Below the pieces are notes generated by a model, which did no database searches, had not been told where the DNA came from, and saw nothing but the letters and a program-made list of their open reading frames with translations. Shown here piece by piece: positions 33,350 to 38,183 of a stretch of 38,183 bases of DNA; position 1 is the first letter of the stretch; each line of letters opens with the position of its first letter. The translations under genes and the position numbers were made by a program. The DNA is from Chryseobacterium sp. PMSZPI (GTDB lineage Bacteria > Bacteroidota > Bacteroidia > Flavobacteriales > Weeksellaceae). The DNA lies in NCBI RefSeq assembly GCF_002835665.1, contig NZ_PIZV01000066.1, positions 1 to 38,183 on the forward strand, given 5' to 3'.

Positions 33350-34384
33350 ATGAAATTAATAGCTCCTAAAAAGTTGTCACCCGGTGATAAAGTTGCAACT
33401 ATTTCGATGTCATGGGGTGCTGCAGGCGATTTACCACACCGATATTTAAAAGGAAAGGAACGACTAAATACAATCTTTAATTTAGAAGTGACTGAGACAA
33501 AAAATGCGTTACAATCTGCTCAATGGATTTATAATAACCCTGAAGCCAGAGCTAACGATCTTATGGAAGCGTTTTCTGATTCTTCTGTAAAAGCTATTAT
33601 TTCAAATATAGGCGGTGACGACAGTATTCGAATGTTAAAGTACATTGATGTAAATATTATTAAAAGTAATCCTAAAATATTTCTTGGATTTTCCGATAGC
33701 ACCATCACTCATTTTATGTGTTTGAAAGCAGGCTTAAGCTCTTTTTATGGAACTTCCCTTTTGGTTGGATTTGCTGAAAATTCGGCCATGCACAATTATC
33801 AAATTGATGATATAAAAAAAACTTTGTTTTCATCTACCACCATCGGGCAAATTCATCCTAATCCTGAAGGCTGGACTACTGAATTTCTAGACTGGTTTGA
33901 TCCTTCCTTACAAGATATCAAAAGAAAACTCAATCCATCTTCAGGATGGCAGTTCATCAGAGGAAATTCAGTAGTACAAGGTCCATTGATCGGGGGATGT
34001 ATGGAAGTTCTGGAAATGTTGAAAGGAACCGATTATTGGCCGGATCCTGAATCTTGGAAAGATTGTATCTTATTTTTTGAAACATCAGAAGGGAAACCTC
34101 AACCTGACTATATCAGATATTGGTTGCGAAATTATGCAGCCACCGGAATACTGAAAAATGCAAAAGGAATCATTTTCGGAAGACCATACGATAATCTTTA
34201 TGCCCAGGAATACGAAACAGAACTATTGAAAGTATTGGATGAGGAAGGACTTTATGATCTTCCTGTAGTTACCCAAATGGACTTTGGACACACCTGCCCT
34301 ACTTTTACACTGCCTTATGGAAGACTAGCAGAGATCAATTGTATTGACCAAACATTTTCTATTCTTGAAAGTGGTGTAATTTGA
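33350..34384 (+). CDS. S66 family peptidase, MccF-like (344 aa)
   Basis: S66 serine peptidases cleave LD peptide bonds in murein or, in the MccF branch, release aminoacyl-sulfamoyl adenylates (microcin C immunity). The triad is visible: nucleophile S115 in LGFSDST, E244 in FFETSEG and H314 in FGHTCP. Its length (344) and the spacing 115/244/314 are close to MccF (118/243/311, from memory). The opening 'PKKLSPGDKVATISMSWG' is typical. There is no signal peptide, so it is cytosolic, which favours MccF-type detoxification over murein recycling, but both are possible. It is monocistronic. Confidence 0.88.
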   Translation: MKLIAPKKLSPGDKVATISMSWGAAGDLPHRYLKGKERLNTIFNLEVTETKNALQSAQWIYNNPEARANDLMEAFSDSSVKAIISNIGGDDSIRMLKYIDVNIIKSNPKIFLGFSDSTITHFMCLKAGLSSFYGTSLLVGFAENSAMHNYQIDDIKKTLFSSTTIGQIHPNPEGWTTEFLDWFDPSLQDIKRKLNPSSGWQFIRGNSVVQGPLIGGCMEVLEMLKGTDYWPDPESWKDCILFFETSEGKPQPDYIRYWLRNYAATGILKNAKGIIFGRPYDNLYAQEYETELLKVLDEEGLYDLPVVTQMDFGHTCPTFTLPYGRLAEINCIDQTFSILESGVI

Positions 34385-34431
34385 TTTTCTTATTAAAAAT
34401 ACAGGTAATTAAACATAACGAATTATAGAGC

Positions 34432-34461
34432 AAAAAAGAGACTGCCGTAAAAGACAGTCTC
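34432..34461 (-). terminator. Terminator of the efflux operon
   Basis: GAGACTG (34438-34444) pairs with CAGTCTC (34455-34461). On the minus strand the stem is followed by TTTTTTG. It lies about 90 nt after the MFS stop codon. Confidence 0.65.
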
Positions 34462-34549
34462 AAAGCACTCTAACTATAAAATTAGCTGAACCAGCTATAC
34501 TATTTAATATAAGTAAGGATATAATCTATTATTCTCTAAAGATCAAAAA

Positions 34550-36139
34550 TTATGCAGGAGATAACCTGCGGGATTTTAAATAAAGGGCAGTACGATTCAA
34601 ATAAGGGAAAAGGATAATCAATAACAATACTGCAGAAAGAAGCCAGACCATCATTTCATAATAATCCATTGCAAAGCGGACATGATCCTGCACATTCATC
34701 CTTGCTATCAAAAGTTTGTTGGCTGCTTTCAAGGCATGATCTTCAGACATTCCTTTTGCCATAAGCTTTGCTGTTTGCTGATGAAGAAAGCTCTTTACAG
34801 CCGGATCTACTGCTGTAAGGTGATCCTGAAAAGCATTATAATGACGGCTTTTTTCAAAAAGTTCATAAAAATTGATCAAAGCTATACTGATACAAAATCC
34901 CAGATATCGTACGGCTAATGCAGTAGCCGCCGCTGAAGGACCAATTGATGCAGGAACCGATGAAATAATAAAAATAATCGTAGGGACCATAATCAATCCT
35001 ACTCCTAAACCTTGAATCAATAAAGGAATATAATAATTGAACTCATCAGCTTGAACATCAAAAGAATAGTACATTAATGCATGAAATGCCAACAACATTA
35101 AGAACCCCGGAACCCAGATGTATTGTATTTTTTTCTTTTGCAGCACCATACAGCAGGCTATAATTACACCAAGAACTAGCCCGGAAAGATTAAAAACATT
35201 GATATATGAAATATGGTAAGGATCCAGATGCAGCTCTGTTGCAAAATAGTTGTTGGTAATTCCTGAAGCGAAACGACAGATATACATAATGAAAAGAATC
35301 AGTAATCCTACTTTAAAATTCCGGTATCTGAAAACACGTAAATCGATATAAGGCCTTTTATTCGCGTTCTGGCGAAAGATTGAAATCAATCCCAGCACTA
35401 TAATGGCCATTACACTTCCCAGAATCCTATTATCTTCCAACCAATAGTATTCCTGACCAAAAATCGTGATATATCCTATCAAAACAAGTATTATACTAAA
35501 GAGCACAAAGCTTTCCCAATCTAATTTATAAAGTGGAAACCTTGCATGAGGTCTATAATTACTCATGGTAAGCGTCAGGAAGATAAGTCCCGGTAAATAA
35601 GAAAAGATGGCCGTTTTATATACAATATTAAAATTATAAGAATCAATGAAATCCGCCGTAATCAAATTGTTAAATGGCAAAGCACAGATCAAGATTCCGA
35701 AGAACACTGAAAAACTAATTTCCCGTCCCCTTTCACTGCTTAACCTGGTAAACATTAAGGTAAGCGAAAGGTTTACATTCCCTGCAAACAATATTCCCTG
35801 TATAAAACGTATGGGAAAGAGAATGTAAATTTCATGGGTGTAATAACAAATCAGACATGCTAAAATCTGAAGTGTTGTGAAAATCAGAAAATATTCCTTG
35901 GCTGCAAGAAAACTAAAAAACCTCCTTTCCAAACTATAAAACCCTACATATCCGGCATAGAACAAGGCAACGGCAAACTGAATATCAGCAGGCTCACTTC
36001 CGTAATATCCTGCAGCTGCATTAATATTAGTCAATGGCAAGAAGAAAATAATGATTCCGGGCAATGTCATGGAAAAAAGAATGATCTTAATAAGCCATTC
36101 CGGAACCTTTCGTTTAAAGATCGGAATTTTTCTAGCCAT
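34550..36139 (-). CDS. MFS multidrug transporter, DHA2/EmrB-like (529 aa)
   Basis: Around 14 hydrophobic segments across the whole length place it in the proton-driven DHA2 (EmrB/QacA) group. The start is set at ATG 36139: its first bases overlap the end of the HlyD-like gene by 8 nt (ATGGCTAG), a translational-coupling arrangement, whereas the longer reading to 36166 overlaps by 35. A hydrophilic Lys-rich loop near residue 470 precedes the last membrane helix. With the HlyD-like and TolC-like proteins it should form a three-component pump that exports drugs or toxic lipids across both membranes. The substrate is unknown. Confidence 0.88.
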   Translation of the reverse strand: MARKIPIFKRKVPEWLIKIILFSMTLPGIIIFFLPLTNINAAAGYYGSEPADIQFAVALFYAGYVGFYSLERRFFSFLAAKEYFLIFTTLQILACLICYYTHEIYILFPIRFIQGILFAGNVNLSLTLMFTRLSSERGREISFSVFFGILICALPFNNLITADFIDSYNFNIVYKTAIFSYLPGLIFLTLTMSNYRPHARFPLYKLDWESFVLFSIILVLIGYITIFGQEYYWLEDNRILGSVMAIIVLGLISIFRQNANKRPYIDLRVFRYRNFKVGLLILFIMYICRFASGITNNYFATELHLDPYHISYINVFNLSGLVLGVIIACCMVLQKKKIQYIWVPGFLMLLAFHALMYYSFDVQADEFNYYIPLLIQGLGVGLIMVPTIIFIISSVPASIGPSAAATALAVRYLGFCISIALINFYELFEKSRHYNAFQDHLTAVDPAVKSFLHQQTAKLMAKGMSEDHALKAANKLLIARMNVQDHVRFAMDYYEMMVWLLSAVLLLIILFPYLNRTALYLKSRRLSPA

Positions 36140-37196
36140 TGAAATGCTTTTTGTTCGCATATACATTCACATTCATACCCACTTTCAGGACGTCAATCTC
36201 TTTTCTTTTACCATCTAATCTTATTCTGACAGGGATACGTTGTACAATTTTCACATAATTCCCGGTGGAATTATCAGGAGGCAGTAAAGAAAAACTTGAT
36301 CCCGTTGCCGGCGAAAGTGAAATAATAGTTCCCTGAAACTCTCTATCAGGATAAGAATCGGCTACGATTTTTACATGATCTCCGATATTCATATCCTTAA
36401 TCTGTGTTTCTTTATAATTCGCCACTACCCATTTATCCGTTTCATTATTCACAATAAATGCCAGGGTCTCTCCTGCGTCTATCATTTGTCCTACTTCAAC
36501 AGTTCTTCGTCCCATTCTTCCGTCATATGCTGCTGTAACAGCTGTATAACTTACATCCAGCTTATGGCGATCCAGTAATGCTTCCAATCTTGCAATTTCT
36601 GCAATAACCACTGTTTTTTCTGCCTGAATATCATGTATTTTAGATACAGAGGCTGCATAAGTATCCTGTGAAGATTTGTAATCACTCTCATTCACATCCA
36701 GTGTAGCTTTCACATCTTCAAGTCTTTGTCTTGTTGCAGATTCTTCATTGTAAAGCTTTTCATATCGGTTATAGTCTAATTGTTGTTTCCACACTTTTGC
36801 TTTGTTTGCAGCAACCTGGGCTTGTGCAGATGCTGCCTGTTTTTCCGTAGTACCGGTAGTACTTTCCAATACTTTTAATTCTGCACGGGCTTTCTGCAAT
36901 GCAGCCTGGGTTTGCTTCTGTTGAAGAACATATTCACGATTATCGATAAGTAAAAGAGTATCTCCTTTTTTCACTTCCTGATTTTCTTCAAACTTAACGG
37001 CTACAATGAACCCTCCGGCTCTTGAAATGATCGGGTTTACGTATTCTTGAACCTGAGCGTCATTGGTTTGTTCATATTTTGAATAATTTTTAAGGGTGAA
37101 ACCTCCCCAAACAGCCAATGCTGCTACGATAAAAATTGAAATCCATCCTGTAATTTTGGTAATCAATCGGTCGGTTGGAGTATATTTTTTTTTCAT
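36132..37196 (-). CDS. HlyD/EmrA family membrane-fusion protein (354 aa)
   Basis: One N-terminal transmembrane helix ('GWISIFIVAALAVWGGFTL', about 17-35) anchors it in the inner membrane. It is followed by a biotinyl-lipoyl half (VNPIISRAGGFIVAVKFEENQEVKKGDTLLLID), a long coiled-coil hairpin (about 90-210), the second lipoyl half (AAYDGRMGRRTVEVGQMI) and a beta-barrel end (KIVADSYPDREFQGTII). This is the periplasmic adaptor of an EmrAB-type pump. It lies 4 nt after the TolC-like gene and is translationally coupled to the MFS gene. Confidence 0.92.
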   Translation of the reverse strand: MKKKYTPTDRLITKITGWISIFIVAALAVWGGFTLKNYSKYEQTNDAQVQEYVNPIISRAGGFIVAVKFEENQEVKKGDTLLLIDNREYVLQQKQTQAALQKARAELKVLESTTGTTEKQAASAQAQVAANKAKVWKQQLDYNRYEKLYNEESATRQRLEDVKATLDVNESDYKSSQDTYAASVSKIHDIQAEKTVVIAEIARLEALLDRHKLDVSYTAVTAAYDGRMGRRTVEVGQMIDAGETLAFIVNNETDKWVVANYKETQIKDMNIGDHVKIVADSYPDREFQGTIISLSPATGSSFSLLPPDNSTGNYVKIVQRIPVRIRLDGKRKEIDVLKVGMNVNVYANKKHFNG

Positions 37197-37200
37197 TGTT

Positions 37201-38183
37201 TTATAAAGTGCCTGTTATATTTTGTAATAAATAATAGTTGTTTTGTGCCGTTATTTTTGCGGCTTCCAGTTCAAACCTGGTCTGAAGAAGTTGTATATCC
37301 GCATCCAGCAGATCGGTAATTAAAGAGGTTTGACTGAAATATGTATTTTTAGTAATTCTTGCATTTTCTTTAGCCTGAGTTACGTTGATTTCAGCCACTT
37401 TAATCTGTTCAAGGGCTTCCTGATAGCGTAGATAAGCTTCTTTTACCTGCTGTCTTACTTTATCTTCTGTATCCTTATGAGTTTCTTCTTCTTTTTCAAA
37501 TTCCAGAGCTGCTGCTTTTACCTTTTGTGTATTATGGTAAAGAGAAGAAATGGAAAATGAAGCTTTTAATCCTACAATTCCCAATGAATACCAGTAAGGA
37601 TTGTAAGGGTAAAGGAAAATCTGTGGATTGGCATAATAAAATTCCCCATATAAACCTATTTTAGGGCTTACATTTGCTTTTACCAGTTTCAATTTGATCT
37701 TGCTTAGTTCTGTCTGCTGCTCAGAAACATGATAATCGAAAGAATGATCCAGAGCCTGTTTCAAATATTCGCCATATGTTGTATTTTCATTCCACTGGTT
37801 GAAAGGAGCTTCGGGATAAACAATTTGTTCATCAGGAATTCCTAAAATAATATTCAATTTTTGCATAGCGATAAGAATATCATTTTCAATGGTCGTTAAT
37901 GCCATTTTACGTTTAGACAGCTCAAGTTCTACCCTCAAAACATCAGTTTTCAAAACTACCCCATTTTTGTAAAGTGCCTGGATTTCTTTAAGCTGTGTTT
38001 TCTGATCAGCAATATCTTGTTTAATAAGATCTCTGAAAATTAAAGTTTTCTGCAATTCAAGGTAAAGTGCTGCTGTTTTATAATGAATATCGGAAACCGA
38101 TTGATCTTTTTGGATATTTTTAATTTTCTCAAGCGTCTGATTCTCTTTAATCTTAAGATTTAATTTGTTTCCCTCATAAATAT
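37201..38183 (-). CDS. TolC-like outer-membrane efflux protein (N-terminus missing)
   Basis: The frame continues past the right edge: upstream of the TTG at 38055 it reads YEGNKLNLKIKENQTLEKIK with no stop, so at least 327 residues are visible and the start lies outside. Two outer-membrane efflux (OEP) repeats are seen: long helices such as IQALYKNGVVLKTDVLRVELELSKRK and VRQQVKEAYLRYQEALEQIKVAE, a YPYNPYWYSLGIVGLKASFSI beta-barrel segment, and the end NNYYLLQNITGTL. It forms the outer-membrane channel for the pump and is the first visible gene of the three-gene operon. Confidence 0.92.
   Translation of the reverse strand, partial: IYEGNKLNLKIKENQTLEKIKNIQKDQSVSDIHYKTAALYLELQKTLIFRDLIKQDIADQKTQLKEIQALYKNGVVLKTDVLRVELELSKRKMALTTIENDILIAMQKLNIILGIPDEQIVYPEAPFNQWNENTTYGEYLKQALDHSFDYHVSEQQTELSKIKLKLVKANVSPKIGLYGEFYYANPQIFLYPYNPYWYSLGIVGLKASFSISSLYHNTQKVKAAALEFEKEEETHKDTEDKVRQQVKEAYLRYQEALEQIKVAEINVTQAKENARITKNTYFSQTSLITDLLDADIQLLQTRFELEAAKITAQNNYYLLQNITGTL

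Noticed and set aside
1..38183. CRISPR array or restriction/defence island
   Set aside because: No regularly spaced short repeats and no nuclease, methylase or toxin genes were seen.

Overview
The window looks like a chromosomal segment of a Chryseobacterium-like member of the Flavobacteriia (Bacteroidota). The base composition is AT-rich. The promoter box TAnnTTTG recurs, in three or four places with an upstream TTG at the right distance. There is a large secreted metalloprotease with a type IX secretion (T9SS) C-terminal signal, GEVED and fibronectin-like modules, fibre-like proteins with the 'GIGTTTP' and 'LPNIPSADEV' signatures, and several short intergenic palindromic repeats. The genus is an inference; no rRNA is present to confirm it.

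Layout. 1-4000 (minus): a surface-protein operon of two paralogous fibre-like proteins and a truncated gene with 111-residue tandem repeats, read from a long structured leader and divergent from a membrane-anchored AraC-type regulator (4322-5131). 5278-10527 (plus): a JmjC/cupin-like protein, a membrane protein, a TetR regulator with a short secreted protein, a Crp/Fnr regulator with an NTF2-like protein, and a DUF4236 protein. 10745-14190: a UvrA2-like ABC protein divergent from a MarR regulator across a shared palindromic operator, then a membrane fatty-acid hydroxylase/sterol desaturase-like protein. 14554-15069: a secreted protein of unknown role.

15319-15517 holds a MITE-like element with 23-bp terminal inverted repeats and an 8-bp target duplication. 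15546-19319 is the most coherent unit: a SufR-like regulator with a C-terminal cysteine cluster, co-directional with a HAD phosphatase and divergent from Mn-type superoxide dismutase, a DUF2480 protein and an FMN reductase. A dicluster ferredoxin lies just downstream. The superoxide dismutase promoter carries a CAAC-N6-GTTG palindrome, the motif I recall for cyanobacterial SufR, overlapping its -33 box. I infer an iron-sulfur/oxidative-stress regulon.

19432-24741: an alpha/beta hydrolase, a second MITE-like element sharing its core with the first, a ketopantoate reductase-like protein, a Crp/Fnr regulator, and an AraC regulator upstream of a TetX-like flavin monooxygenase. 25249-31916 (minus): the T9SS metalloprotease and two tandem lipobox-TPR-membrane-HTH regulators. 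32637-32959 (minus): tRNA-Lys, tRNA-Leu, tRNA-Lys with a good promoter and terminator. 33350-34384: an S66 peptidase of the MccF type. 34550-38183 (minus): a tripartite efflux operon (TolC-like, HlyD/EmrA-like, MFS), the TolC gene running off the right edge.
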